Shown piece after piece: positions 16,519 through 25,164 of a DNA stretch of 36,986 nucleotides. Both the position numbers and the translations under genes were made by a program. The notes beneath the pieces are model-generated. The model searched no databases. It had not been told where the DNA came from and worked only from the letters and a program-made list of their open reading frames with translations. The stretch comes from Methylobacterium sp. J-030 (GTDB lineage: Bacteria; Pseudomonadota; Alphaproteobacteria; Rhizobiales; Beijerinckiaceae). Each line of letters begins with the position of its first letter. The stretch's first letter is position 1. The stretch covers positions 1 to 36,986 of the forward strand of contig NZ_JAKSYM010000287.1 of assembly GCF_022829545.1 (NCBI RefSeq), read 5' to 3'.

Positions 16519-16612
16519 CAATGGACAATCTCCTGGGCCATGGTTTATCCGATGCCGCCGGTGTGGCGGAATCTCCAGCCGTCGGCTCGGGTGGCGCTAG
16601 CGCCGAGGACGC

Positions 16613-17197
16613 ATGGCAGACACGAAGAACGCCCGTGCCTCAGCACGGACGGCGGAGGGCCTGGGCAACCGCGTAAAGGCCCTACGACGGCGGCGCGGGC
16701 TCACGCTGGAGCAGCTCTCGGCGGCTACAGGGCTGAACAAGGGCTACCTGTCCCGCATCGAGAACGGTGAGAAGGTGCCATCCATCTCGACCGCCCTGAA
16801 GCTCGCGCAGGCGATGGATGTCCCGACCGGTATGCTCTTCGGCGAGACCGTGGACGACGACGACATCCACGTTGCCCGCTCGGTCGATCGGAGTCCGTTG
16901 CACGAGCCCGCCGGCTCCGGGCGATACGCCCTCACCCCCCTGTCCGAGGGCGCGCTCGCGTCCCGGGTCGAGTCGTACCTCATGCATCCGTCGAGCGACT
17001 TCGAGGCGGACGATCGCGCGCAGCACGCGGGCACGGAGGCGATCTACGTCGTCGACGGGCACGTCGCGATCGCCTTCGCGGACCGGACCGTGGAATTGGC
17101 GGCGGGGGACTACATCCAGTTCCCCGGCCACCTCGCGCACCACGTCCGGCGTACCGGAGCGACGGCGATCGTGCTGATCGTCATCGCCCACAGCTAA
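16613..17197 (+). CDS. XRE-family regulator with C-terminal cupin domain
   Basis: A 194-residue regulator. The HTH covers about residues 17-72 (LGNRVKALRRRRGLTLEQLS, TGLNKGYLSRIENGEKVPS). The C-terminal cupin_2 domain covers residues 120-190 (EAIYVVDGHVAIAFADRTVE, AAGDYIQFPGHLAHHVR), with His residues that could bind a metal or small ligand. Regulators of this layout (SutR/PuuR-like) control uptake and breakdown of amines, amino acids and similar compounds. ATG 16613 follows GAGGA. The permease at 17221 is convergent with it, and candidate operators lie upstream of both. Confidence 0.9.
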   Translation: MADTKNARASARTAEGLGNRVKALRRRRGLTLEQLSAATGLNKGYLSRIENGEKVPSISTALKLAQAMDVPTGMLFGETVDDDDIHVARSVDRSPLHEPAGSGRYALTPLSEGALASRVESYLMHPSSDFEADDRAQHAGTEAIYVVDGHVAIAFADRTVELAAGDYIQFPGHLAHHVRRTGATAIVLIVIAHS

Positions 17198-17220
17198 ACG
17201 GCCCGGAGCTCGGCCGCCGA

Positions 17221-18522
17221 TCAGGCCTCCTCAACCGGCCGCATCGCCCAGGTACAGGCCAGGGATACCGCTGCCGCGACCGCGAGGTAGGCCCCCACCG
17301 CGGCGATGCTCCCCGTCGCGGACAGGAGCCACGTCGCCGCCAGCGGCGCGACGCCCCCGCCGATCGCTCCCCCGACGTTCGCACTGAGCGAGAGGCCGGT
17401 GTAGCGCACCTTCGCGGGGAAGAGCATCGAGAACAGGCTAGCCTCGGGCGCGTACATCACCGGGTACAGGACGCCGAGGGAGAACGCGATCGAGAGGCCG
17501 ACCAAGATTGCATCTCCGCCGCCGATCACCATGAAGAGCGGAACGGCGCAGATCAGGAGCGCGACGTTGCCGGCCGCGAACAGCGCGCGTTTCCCGACCC
17601 GGTCGGCGAGGCTCCCGCAGAGCGGCATCAGCACGAGCATGACGACCGCCCCTACCGTGATCCACCGGAGGATGTCGCCCCGCGGCAGGCCGAGGGTCCC
17701 GGTCGCGTAGGAGAGCGCGAAGACGGCCATCAGCCAAAACATCGTGATCTCTCCGAGCTTCGCGCCGACGCCGAGCAGGACGGTCGTCAGATGGCGGCGG
17801 CCGATCTCCGCGACGGGCACCCGCACCGTCTCGCCGGCCTGCTCGACGCGGGCGAAATCCGGGGACTCGCCGACGCGTCGCCTCACGAAGACGCCGACGA
17901 CAATGAGCAGCGCGCTGGCTAGGAACGGGAGCCGCCAGCCCCACGACAGGAACGCATCCCCCGGCAGTGAATTCACCCAGGCGAAGACTGCGCTCGACAG
18001 GATCAGCGCGAGCGGACATCCAGCCTGGGGCAGGCTGCCGAAGAGGCCGCGGCGTCCCTTCGGCGCGTGCTCGACCGCCATCAGCACGGCCCCACCCCAT
18101 TCGCCGCCGAGAGCGACACCCTGGCAGATGCGCAGGAAGACCAGGGCGACGACGGCCGACAGGCCGACCTGCTCGTAGGTCGGCAGCAATCCGATGATCG
18201 TGGTCGGGATGCCCATAAGCAGGAGGCTCAGGACGAGCATCCTCTTGCGCCCGATCCTGTCGCCGAAGTGACCGAAGAACAGGGCCCCGAGAGGACGGGC
18301 AAAAAGACCGGCGGCGAAGGTCGAGAACGCCGCGAGCATGCCGGCGACGGGGTCCAGTGATGAGAAGAACAGCTTGTTGAAGACCAAGGCGCTCGCCGTT
18401 CCGAAGATGAAGAAGTCGTACCATTCGATGGTGGTCCCGATCATCGTCGCGAATCCGATGGTTGCCGCAGAGGTTTGCACAACCCGCGGTTCGATAGTTT
18501 CGATCGTGGTCGCCGTGCTCAA
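17221..18522 (-). CDS. MFS transporter, metabolite:H+ symporter (MHS) family
   Basis: A 433-residue permease of twelve helices. IGTTIEWYDFFIFGTASALV is the hallmark N-terminus of MHS transporters (ShiA, KgtP, ProP), followed by FFGHFGDRIGRKRMLVLSLL and GVALGGEWGGAVLMAVEHAP. Substrates are organic acids, shikimate or betaines. The frame is open to ATG 18576, but that start would put a palindromic operator in the coding region; TTG 18522, eight bases after GAGGAGG, is preferred. It diverges from the reductase gene at 18667 across a region holding two palindromes related to the one at the XRE-cupin gene. Confidence 0.88.
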   Translation of the reverse strand: MSTATTIETIEPRVVQTSAATIGFATMIGTTIEWYDFFIFGTASALVFNKLFFSSLDPVAGMLAAFSTFAAGLFARPLGALFFGHFGDRIGRKRMLVLSLLLMGIPTTIIGLLPTYEQVGLSAVVALVFLRICQGVALGGEWGGAVLMAVEHAPKGRRGLFGSLPQAGCPLALILSSAVFAWVNSLPGDAFLSWGWRLPFLASALLIVVGVFVRRRVGESPDFARVEQAGETVRVPVAEIGRRHLTTVLLGVGAKLGEITMFWLMAVFALSYATGTLGLPRGDILRWITVGAVVMLVLMPLCGSLADRVGKRALFAAGNVALLICAVPLFMVIGGGDAILVGLSIAFSLGVLYPVMYAPEASLFSMLFPAKVRYTGLSLSANVGGAIGGGVAPLAATWLLSATGSIAAVGAYLAVAAAVSLACTWAMRPVEEA

Positions 18523-18559
18523 TGAATGGGCCTCCTCAAGATCATCCGCCGAAATTATG

Positions 18560-18574
18560 GGCAACGCGATTGCC
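18560..18574. promoter_or_regulatory. Operator-like inverted repeat, permease side
   Basis: GGCAACGCGATTGCC has GGCAA and TTGCC arms around five bases. It is the nearer of two such sites between the MHS permease and the VanB-type reductase, 38 bases upstream of the TTG start. Confidence 0.45.
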
Positions 18575-18578
18575 ATAG

Positions 18579-18592
18579 GGCAACTTGTTGTC
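18579..18592. promoter_or_regulatory. Operator-like inverted repeat matching the XRE-cupin site
   Basis: GGCAACTTGTTGTC matches the perfect palindrome at 16505-16518 at 12 of 14 positions. With 18560-18574 it forms a tandem pair in the divergent gap, consistent with co-repression of permease and reductase. Confidence 0.5.
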
Positions 18593-18666
18593 TAAAGGAT
18601 CGGAAGTTACTTTCGGCGTCAAGGGGGCGTCGAGGTGGGTCGCATTCGGTTTGGAGCAGCGCGGAG

Positions 18667-19641
18667 ATGGACTTTCGCTCGCCGAGAAACCTCTTCGGTC
18701 AAGTCACGGTGACGGTGGTCGCGCGTCGAATGCTGACTGCTCGGGTCGTGGAACTCGAACTCGCGGACCCGGACGGATGGGACCTCCCGCCCTTCGACGC
18801 GGGTGCGCACGTGAGCGTCCACCTGCCGGAGGGAAAGACCCGGCCGTACTCGCTGTGCGGCGACCCGGTGATCTCAGGCCGCTATCGCCTCGCGGTCCTG
18901 CGTCAGGACGACGGTCGGGGTGGCTCGGCGTGGATCCACGAGGTCGTCCGGGTCGGCGACACACTCCATGTCTCGCTGCCGCGCAACAACTTCCCCCTGG
19001 CGGCCGAGGCCGACCACCATCTCCTCATCGCCGGCGGCATCGGCCTCACGTCGTTCCTGCCGATGGTCGACGTCCTCAACCGGGCCGGACGCGCGTTTCA
19101 TCTCCACGCCTGCGCCGGCTCGCCCGAGCACATGCCCTACCTGCGGCGGTTACGCGAGCTGGAGGCTGCCGGTGTCGCGACCCTTCATTTCGACGGCGGC
19201 GAGCCATCGGCCGGGCTCGACGTCGGCGGCCTCCTCGATGGAAGGGGGCCCGACGTCCACGTGTACTGCTGCGGGCCGAGCTCGTTGATGGATGCGGTCC
19301 GGCGGGCCACGGCGCCCTGGCCTGAGGATCGCGTCCATTTCGAGCGCTTCCAGGCCGAACCCACCATTCCGGCCGGGAGCGCGGACGCGACCGTCGAGCT
19401 CGCCAGGAGCGGGCTGACGATCGCCGTCCTCGCCGGCCAGTCGATCGCGCGTGCGCTGCTGCGGCACGGGGCAGAGATCGACGTGTCGTGCGAGGCGGGG
19501 ACCTGCGGCAGTTGCAGGACCCGCTACCTGAGCGGTCGGGTGGATCACCGGGACGTCGTGCTCAGTGCCGCCGAGCGGCGGGACTACATGACCCCCTGCG
19601 TCTCCGGCTGCGCCGGCGAGCGCCTGTTGCTCGACCTGTGA
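18667..19641 (+). CDS. PDR/VanB-family oxidoreductase (FMN, NADH and [2Fe-2S])
   Basis: A 324-residue electron-transfer protein. Order: flavin-binding barrel with RPYSLCGDP; NAD-binding domain with IAGGIGLTSFLPMVD and YCCGPSSLMDAV; C-terminal plant-type ferredoxin domain with CEAGTCGSCRTRYLSG and a last Cys in YMTPCVSG (C-x4-C-x2-C...C). These proteins pass electrons from NAD(P)H to a Rieske oxygenase, as VanB does for VanA O-demethylase. No oxygenase component lies nearby, so its partner must be elsewhere or it serves another acceptor. ATG 18667 directly follows GGAG, an unusually close spacing. Confidence 0.9.
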   Translation: MDFRSPRNLFGQVTVTVVARRMLTARVVELELADPDGWDLPPFDAGAHVSVHLPEGKTRPYSLCGDPVISGRYRLAVLRQDDGRGGSAWIHEVVRVGDTLHVSLPRNNFPLAAEADHHLLIAGGIGLTSFLPMVDVLNRAGRAFHLHACAGSPEHMPYLRRLRELEAAGVATLHFDGGEPSAGLDVGGLLDGRGPDVHVYCCGPSSLMDAVRRATAPWPEDRVHFERFQAEPTIPAGSADATVELARSGLTIAVLAGQSIARALLRHGAEIDVSCEAGTCGSCRTRYLSGRVDHRDVVLSAAERRDYMTPCVSGCAGERLLLDL

Positions 19642-19715
19642 TCGCACCGTGCCGACGCACGGCGCTGACACCTCATGTCGCCGGGCAGCGACCGGCCACG
19701 ACGGAGATGGACCGG

Positions 19716-20381
19716 ATGCGACTCTACGTGTTGCCGGGAGCCTGCTCGCTCGCGAGCCACATCGCGCTGGAGGCGGCGGCGGAGCGCGCGCCTACAGCGA
19801 CGCCCCCCTGGGAGGTCGTCGTGCTCCAGCGGGGCCGCAACCACGATCCCGAGTACGCCGCGGTGAATCCGCTGGGCACGGTTCCCGCCCTGGTCACCGC
19901 GTCTGGTGGGTTGATCGTCGAGAGCGTCGCGGTCCTGCTGCATATCGCGGATGCGATCCCGGCGGCCGGTCTGGCGCCACCGGCGGGCGGGCCCGACCGT
20001 GACCGGCTGCACATGCTCCTGTCCGCGATGGTGACGGCCGGACATACCGCGTTCCAGATGCTCTGGCGTTCGGAGCGCTTCGCCGACACGGACGAGGGCC
20101 GCGCCGCGGTGCAGCGGATGTGCGAGACCCGGATCGGTGGGCTGTTCGAGCGCCTCGCGCGGGAGATTCGCGGGACGGGCTACCTGATCGGCGACAGTCC
20201 CACGGTGGCGGACATGTACCTGTTCGTCCTCGGCCGCTGGGGGCTTCGCCTCGATCGCCCGACCGACCGCTGTCCGGGGCTATGGCATTTCACCGAACGC
20301 ATGGCGGATGCCGGTGCCGTCCAGCGGGCGATGGCCCGGGAGGGGATCGCCCTGCACGGTCCGAAGGCCGGGCTCGGCTAG
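19716..20381 (+). CDS. Glutathione S-transferase, beta-like
   Basis: A 221-residue GST. It begins MRLYVLPGACSLASHIALEA, with the beta-class Cys/Ser site, then NPLGTVPALVTASGGLIVES with the cis-proline, and a helical domain ending DSPTVADMYLFVLGRWGL. ATG 19716 is preferred because family members begin at this point and GGAG lies eight bases upstream; ATG 19707 is an alternative. Between the reductase and the aldolase on the same strand (gaps of 74 and 71 bases), it may be part of the same catabolic transcript; fission or isomerisation of an aromatic-derived intermediate is possible. Confidence 0.85.
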   Translation: MRLYVLPGACSLASHIALEAAAERAPTATPPWEVVVLQRGRNHDPEYAAVNPLGTVPALVTASGGLIVESVAVLLHIADAIPAAGLAPPAGGPDRDRLHMLLSAMVTAGHTAFQMLWRSERFADTDEGRAAVQRMCETRIGGLFERLAREIRGTGYLIGDSPTVADMYLFVLGRWGLRLDRPTDRCPGLWHFTERMADAGAVQRAMAREGIALHGPKAGLG

Positions 20382-20452
20382 CAGCGGCGACCGGAACCAC
20401 CCCGGCCGCGGCATCTCACTCGGCGTCGCCTGAGACGAGGGAAAGCATCCTC

Positions 20453-21415
20453 ATGGACCAGCTCTGGGTACCCATCCTCACGCATTACCGCGGCGGCTCG
20501 GTCGATCCGGACCGGATGGGGATGCACATGCGATCCCTTCAGCCACATGTCCGGAGCGTCCTTGTCGCCGGTTCCACCGGGGACGGCTGGGATCTCGACG
20601 CGAGGGGCTTCGACGAGGCCCTGGAAGTCCTGCGTGACGCGGAAGCCTTCTCATCGCAGGTGGAGGTGCTGATCGGTCTGCTACAGCCCTCGACCGAACG
20701 TGTCCTTGCACGGCTGGACCAGGTGACGGCCTTCCTCGGACGGACGGCGATCGCGGCCCGGATCGTGGGAGTGGCCGTATGCCCGCCGGTCGACGGCGAC
20801 ATCGATCAAGCCGGCATCGTACGGCACTTCATGGCGGTGATCGACGCCTCGCCCTGGCCGGTCTCGCTGTACCAGTTGCCTCAGGTCACCGGTTGCTCCT
20901 TGGAGCCAAAGACGGTCTCGGCGCTGGCGCGCCATCGCAACGTCGCGATGTTCAAGGACAGCAGTGGCGCTGATCTCGTCGCGCTAGCAGACGACGATTA
21001 CGGGGATCTGCTGCTCGTGCGAGGTGCCGAGGGGTCGTACGCTGCGCACCTCCGCCCGCAGGGCCGCTATCACGGCTGGCTGCTGAGCACGGGGAACGCC
21101 TTCGCCGCGCCCCTCCGCGACATCCTGCGGGCGCACGCCGACAGCAGATTCGCGCACGCCGCGGATATCTCACGACGACTCGGCGCAGACATCGACAGGC
21201 TGTTCGCGGACGCCGCTACGGTACCGTTCGGCAACGCATTCTCCAACGCGAACCGTGCCGCCGACCACATCCTCGCATACGGGAGCGCCGGGTGGCGAAA
21301 TGTCGAGCCGCCCGAGACGATCAGCGGCTTGCCGTTGCCCATCCATCTGTTGGCAACCGCCGATCGCATCATCTCAGAGCATATCGAGACGATACGATCG
21401 GGATATCTACGCTGA
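20453..21415 (+). CDS. DapA-family (dihydrodipicolinate synthase/N-acetylneuraminate lyase-like) aldolase
   Basis: A 320-residue class I aldolase barrel. The Schiff-base lysine is Lys168 in VAMFKDSSG, the proton-relay tyrosine is Tyr140 in VSLYQLP, and the N-terminal pyruvate-carboxylate loop is AGSTGDGWD in place of GTTGE. Family members condense or cleave pyruvate-containing compounds. Its setting with a permease, reductase and GST under a probable XRE-cupin operator argues for a catabolic lyase or hydratase rather than lysine biosynthesis. ATG 20453 follows CGAGGGAAAG. Confidence 0.85.
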   Translation: MDQLWVPILTHYRGGSVDPDRMGMHMRSLQPHVRSVLVAGSTGDGWDLDARGFDEALEVLRDAEAFSSQVEVLIGLLQPSTERVLARLDQVTAFLGRTAIAARIVGVAVCPPVDGDIDQAGIVRHFMAVIDASPWPVSLYQLPQVTGCSLEPKTVSALARHRNVAMFKDSSGADLVALADDDYGDLLLVRGAEGSYAAHLRPQGRYHGWLLSTGNAFAAPLRDILRAHADSRFAHAADISRRLGADIDRLFADAATVPFGNAFSNANRAADHILAYGSAGWRNVEPPETISGLPLPIHLLATADRIISEHIETIRSGYLR

Positions 21416-21763
21416 CGGCGTAGGTCGTCCTGACACGTCCGCTTTCGATTGACGGTCCAAAGTGTATGGATGTCTGCATTGGGCGCACAGCAGAACGTCC
21501 GGTTTTGCGCCCATCGGTAATCCGGCATTGCGTGATCTGGCCGACTGCAGCCCGTCCGCTTCTGGACCAGGAACGAGAAATGCGGACATCGCTGTGATGC
21601 CAGCTCACGACCCTTTTGAGACGGTCGCCCCGCGGCAGGAAACGTCAGCTTCCGAGCCACGGTCGGAGCAGAACTGAGTAGCTGGGATGGCAGGCACGCC
21701 CGGGCAGCGTTCGAACGATCGACGGGCTGGGCGCGGTCCGACTGAGAGGCCGCCGCGTCCCCT
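21416..21763. other. Gene-free stretch containing repeat copy B
   Basis: These 348 bases separate the aldolase from the end of hutC. Most of the first half is the dispersed repeat (21437-21587). The second half shows nothing I recognise and no clear terminator for either convergent gene. Confidence 0.4.
21437..21587 (+). repeat. Dispersed intergenic repeat, copy B (~151 bp)
   Basis: Bounded by GTCCGC (21437-21442) and GCGGAC (21582-21587) as inverted ends, with the GGGCGCACAG core at 21481. It is in the same orientation and nearly the same length as copy A. The inner ends GTCCGCTTTCG and CGAGAAATGCGGAC are imperfect inverted repeats. It separates the aldolase module from the hut module. Confidence 0.6.
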
Positions 21764-22489
21764 TCAGGGCGTGAAGCGTGCAAAGAGGCGGTAAAGGTGC
21801 CCTGGGTGAAGCATCGTCACGGCAGTGACGCTGCCGTTCCCACGCCAAGTTCGGCGCTCTAGGCTTAGGCAGGCGTGGCCGGGCTCGATCTCCAGGAGGG
21901 CGGCCGCTTCGGCGTCAGCGTGGCAGGCCGAGATGCTGTGCTCGGCGCCGGTCCAGGGCACGTAGCCGACGAGCCACGTGTTCGGCGGCACGACGGAGAA
22001 GTCCTCGCGCTCCGCCTCCGGGATCTCCGACAGGTTGAGCAGGCGGTCCTCCAACGCGAAGGGCCGGCCGTCGGTCCGGTGCCGGCACCGCAGTGCCAGG
22101 ATCGGGCTGCGCGGCTGGACGCCGAGCCGGTCGGCGTCCGCGCGCCGTGCGGCACGGCGCTCGCGGTAGAGCAACTCGTAGCCGTAGCGCGCTCCTCGGC
22201 CCTCGACCTCGGCCTTGAGGTCGGGGATGCTGAGCAGCGCCTGCTGTGCTCTGGGCCGTGCGACCACGCTCCCGGCCCGTCGCTTGCGCTCGATCAGCCC
22301 CGCGGTCGCGAGGTCCGTCATGACTTTGTTCACGGTCATGCGCGAGCAAGCGTAGATCTCGACAAGTTCGTGCTCGAAGGGCACGCGGTACCCAGGCGGC
22401 CAGAGACCGGAGAGGATGTTGGCCTCGATGTCCCGCCGTATCCGCTGGTAGAGCGTGGCGGAGGGCCCCGCCGGCGTGACTGACTCCAT
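21764..22489 (-). CDS. hutC: Histidine utilization repressor, GntR/HutC family
   Basis: A 241-residue repressor. The GntR winged HTH occupies about residues 10-75 (YQRIRRDIEANILSGLWPPG, SRMTVNKVMTDLATAGLIER) and the UTRA ligand domain follows (LSIPDLKAEVEGRGARYGYE ... ALEDRLLNLSEIPE, HADAEAAALLEI). HutC proteins release DNA on binding urocanate. The ATG overlaps the hutF stop by one base (TGATG), so both come from one transcript. Matching operator-like sequences are at 23891-23904 and 30267-30280. MTVNKVMTDLATAGL is strongly characteristic of HutC. Confidence 0.92.
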   Translation of the reverse strand: MESVTPAGPSATLYQRIRRDIEANILSGLWPPGYRVPFEHELVEIYACSRMTVNKVMTDLATAGLIERKRRAGSVVARPRAQQALLSIPDLKAEVEGRGARYGYELLYRERRAARRADADRLGVQPRSPILALRCRHRTDGRPFALEDRLLNLSEIPEAEREDFSVVPPNTWLVGYVPWTGAEHSISACHADAEAAALLEIEPGHACLSLERRTWRGNGSVTAVTMLHPGHLYRLFARFTP

Positions 22490-23844
22490 CAGGCGAGCAA
22501 TTCCTTCAGAACCGCGCGGTAGCGGTCGCCGATGGCCACGGCCCGCACGTGCCGCCCCCCGCGGACGACGCGGCGCCCCCGAACCCAGACCTCGTCGACC
22601 GGGCTCTCGCGCGCGGCGAAGACCCAGGTGTCGAGTACCGCGTCGACCGACCGGCCGGCAAGCGCCGCACCGCGCCGGAGGCACAGGATGTCGCCCACCG
22701 CGCCGGGCGCCAGCTCGCCGGGGGCGGTCCCGAGCGACCGTGCGCCTCCGGCGAGACAGGCGTCGAACAGGGTGCGCCCGGTCGAGCGTCCATCGCCCAG
22801 CGACAGGGCGTTGCGCGCGCGCAGGGCGAGGCGCTGCGAGTATTCCAACTGGCGTAGTTCGTCGGCCGCGCCGATACATACGTTCGAATCCGTCCCGATT
22901 CCGATCGTGCCGCCCGCCTTCAGGAAGCGGACGGCGGGAAACGTGCCGTCCCCCAGGTTGGCCTCCGTGACGGGGCACAGGCCGGCCACCGCGCCGCTTG
23001 ACGCGAGCCGATCCGTTTCGTCGTCGGACAGGTGCGTCGCGTGGATCAGAGTCCAGCGCCCGTCCACGGCGAAGCGGTCCAGCAGCCAGTCGACCGGGCG
23101 CTGTCCGCACCAAGCGAGGCAATCCCGGACCTCCTTCTCCTGCTCGGCGATGTGCAGGTGGATCGGCGAGTCCGGCGCAAGCACCGCCACCCGTTCGAGA
23201 TCGCTCGGCGTGACGGCGCGCAGGGAATGCGGCGCGACGCCGATGACGATGCCGGGGTCCGACCGGGCGTGGGACCGGCAGCTGTCGAGGAGCCGCGCGA
23301 AGGCGTCGATGCCGGTGACGAACCGGCGCTGCCCCGGCTCGGGGGGCAGCCCGCCGAAGCCCGACTGCGCATAGAACACCGGAAGCAGGGTCAGGCCGAT
23401 GCCCGTCGCGGCGGCCGCAGCGACGATCCGTCCGCTGAGCTCGCCGATGTCGGTGTAGGGAGCGCCGTCGGGCGCGTGGTGCAGGTAGTGGAACTCGCCG
23501 ACGCGGGTGAATCCGCCCTCCAGCATCTCGGCGTAGGCCTGGGCCGCCACCGCTTCCACCTGGTCGGGCGTAATCCGCCCGACGAAGCGGTACATCAGTT
23601 CCCGCCACGTCCAGAAGCTGTCGGCCTCGGTCCCGCGCGCCTCTGTCAGCCCCGCCATCGCCCGTTGGAACGCGTGGCTGTGCAGGCTCGCCAGACCGGG
23701 CAGGCCGACCGCGTGGTGCGCGTCGTCCGGCGCCCGGGCGGCGCCCGCATCGACGGAGGCGATCCCCTCTTGCGTGAGCGTGATCCGGACATCGTCCGCC
23801 CAGCCGCCCGGCAGGAGTGCCGTGTCGAAGAACAGGCCGGTCAT
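22489..23844 (-). CDS. hutF: Formimidoylglutamate deiminase
   Basis: A 451-residue amidohydrolase that converts N-formimino-L-glutamate to N-formyl-L-glutamate and ammonia, the third step of the five-enzyme histidine route. The metal-binding HxH is in [20 protein letters not shown]; further metal ligands are in LHIAEQEKE and the Asp of [13 protein letters not shown] 23844 starts the domain at [20 protein letters not shown]. It is read leftward with hutC from the hutF-hutI divergent region. A much longer open frame on this strand (to 25194) is only the shadow of hutI. Confidence 0.93.
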   Translation of the reverse strand: MTGLFFDTALLPGGWADDVRITLTQEGIASVDAGAARAPDDAHHAVGLPGLASLHSHAFQRAMAGLTEARGTEADSFWTWRELMYRFVGRITPDQVEAVAAQAYAEMLEGGFTRVGEFHYLHHAPDGAPYTDIGELSGRIVAAAAATGIGLTLLPVFYAQSGFGGLPPEPGQRRFVTGIDAFARLLDSCRSHARSDPGIVIGVAPHSLRAVTPSDLERVAVLAPDSPIHLHIAEQEKEVRDCLAWCGQRPVDWLLDRFAVDGRWTLIHATHLSDDETDRLASSGAVAGLCPVTEANLGDGTFPAVRFLKAGGTIGIGTDSNVCIGAADELRQLEYSQRLALRARNALSLGDGRSTGRTLFDACLAGGARSLGTAPGELAPGAVGDILCLRRGAALAGRSVDAVLDTWVFAARESPVDEVWVRGRRVVRGGRHVRAVAIGDRYRAVLKELLA

Positions 23845-23867
23845 CTCGCAACCCTTCCGCAGATCCC

Positions 23868-23896
23868 TGGACAAGCCGTCCGTCGATCGATATGTA
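23868..23896 (+). promoter_or_regulatory. Candidate promoter for hutI operon
   Basis: TGGACA (23868-23873), a 17-base spacer and TATGTA (23891-23896) fit a weak sigma-70-type promoter about 45 bases before hutI. The -10 region overlaps the HutC-like operator, which would explain repression. Confidence 0.35.
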
Positions 23897-23904
23897 TAGA
23901 TATA
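23891..23904. promoter_or_regulatory. HutC-type operator in hutF-hutI divergent region
   Basis: TATGTATAGATATA lies in the 96-bp gap between hutF and hutI, in an AT-rich island in otherwise very GC-rich DNA. It matches TATGTACAGACATA at 30267-30280 in 12 of 14 positions. GntR/HutC repressors bind such TGTA-containing palindromes. Confidence 0.65.
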
Positions 23905-23940
23905 TTCGGTGGCTTGGAAGCGGACCGGACGGTGGCGCGC

Positions 23941-25164
23941 ATGCTCGTGGACACGCTCTGGCGCAATGCGCGGCTCGCGACCCTGGCCGGACCGCGCGAG
24001 GACCGGGGCTCGGGCCTGGGCATCGTGGAGCAGGGCGTGCTCGCCGCCCGGGACGGGACCATCGTCTACGCGGGCGGGGCGGCCGAGGCTCCGTTCTTCG
24101 AAGCCGCCCGCGACGTCGACTGCGAGGGCCGCTGGATTACCCCCGGCCTGATCGACTGCCACACGCACCTCGTCTACGCCGGCAACCGCTCGGACGAGTT
24201 CGAGCGACGGCTTGCCGGCGCGACCTACGAGGAGGTCGCCCGGTCCGGGGGCGGCATCGTCGCGTCGATGCGCGCGACCCGCGCCGCGAGCGAGGACCGG
24301 ATCGTCGCCGAGTCCCGGCCGCGGCTCGACGCCCTGCTGGCCGAGGGCGTGACCACGGTCGAGGTCAAGTCGGGTTACGGGCTGTCGACGGAGGCCGAGG
24401 CGAAGCTGCTGCGCGCCGCGCGGCGCCTCGGCACGGAGCGCGCCGTCACGGTCGTGACGACGTTCCTCGGCGCGCACGCCCTCCCGCCGGAGATGGCGGG
24501 CGACAAGGATCGCTACATCGACCTCGTCTGCCGCGAGATGCTCCCACCGATCGCGGCGGAGGGCTTGGCGGACGCGGTCGACGCCTTCTGTGAGGGCATC
24601 GCGTTCTCGCCCGCGCAGACGGCCCGCGTGCTCGCGGCCGCGCGGGACCTGGGCCTGCCGGTCAGGCTGCACGCCGACCAGCTCTCCGACCTCGGGGGCG
24701 CGGCGCTCGCGGCCCGGTTCGGGGCGCTCTCGGCCGACCACGTCGAGCACGCCAGCGAGAACGGGATCGTCGCGATGGCGCAGGCCGGCACCGTCGCCGT
24801 GCTCCTGCCCGGCGCGTTCTACTTCATCCGCGAGACGAAGGCGCCGCCCATCGCGCTGTTGCGCGAGCACGGCGTGGGGATCGCGCTCGCCACCGACAGC
24901 AACCCTGGCACCTCGCCGCTGACCTCGCCGCTGCTGGCGATGAATATGGGCGCGACGCTGTTCAGGCTCACGGTCGAGGAGTGCATCGCCGGCGTGACCC
25001 GGGAGGCCGCCCGGGCCCTCGGGCGGCAGGACACGGTCGGCACGCTGGCCCCGGGCAAACGCTGCGACCTCGCGATCTGGGACATTGAGCGCCCGGCCGA
25101 CCTCGTCTACCGCATGGGCTTCAATCCGCTCCACCGCCGGGTGTGGAAGGGGCTCGACGCGTGA
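23941..25164 (+). CDS. hutI: Imidazolonepropionase
   Basis: A 407-residue metal-dependent amidohydrolase opening imidazolone-5-propionate to N-formimino-L-glutamate. The metal site is [20 protein letters not shown]; the substrate loop [14 protein letters not shown], the ligand-containing RLHADQLSD and [13 protein letters not shown] are all in place. Length and start (ATG 23941) fit the family. First gene of the rightward hut operon; its stop overlaps the hutG GTG start (GTGA). Confidence 0.95.
   Translation: MLVDTLWRNARLATLAGPREDRGSGLGIVEQGVLAARDGTIVYAGGAAEAPFFEAARDVDCEGRWITPGLIDCHTHLVYAGNRSDEFERRLAGATYEEVARSGGGIVASMRATRAASEDRIVAESRPRLDALLAEGVTTVEVKSGYGLSTEAEAKLLRAARRLGTERAVTVVTTFLGAHALPPEMAGDKDRYIDLVCREMLPPIAAEGLADAVDAFCEGIAFSPAQTARVLAAARDLGLPVRLHADQLSDLGGAALAARFGALSADHVEHASENGIVAMAQAGTVAVLLPGAFYFIRETKAPPIALLREHGVGIALATDSNPGTSPLTSPLLAMNMGATLFRLTVEECIAGVTREAARALGRQDTVGTLAPGKRCDLAIWDIERPADLVYRMGFNPLHRRVWKGLDA

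Noticed and set aside
20453..21415. Role as dihydrodipicolinate synthase in lysine biosynthesis
   Set aside because: The pyruvate loop differs (STGDGWD) and the neighbours are catabolic, so a housekeeping DapA is unlikely.
21764..23851. 695-codon minus-strand open frame ending in HutC
   Set aside because: Upstream of 22489 it is an out-of-frame reading of hutF; hutC itself has a coupled ATG and normal family length.
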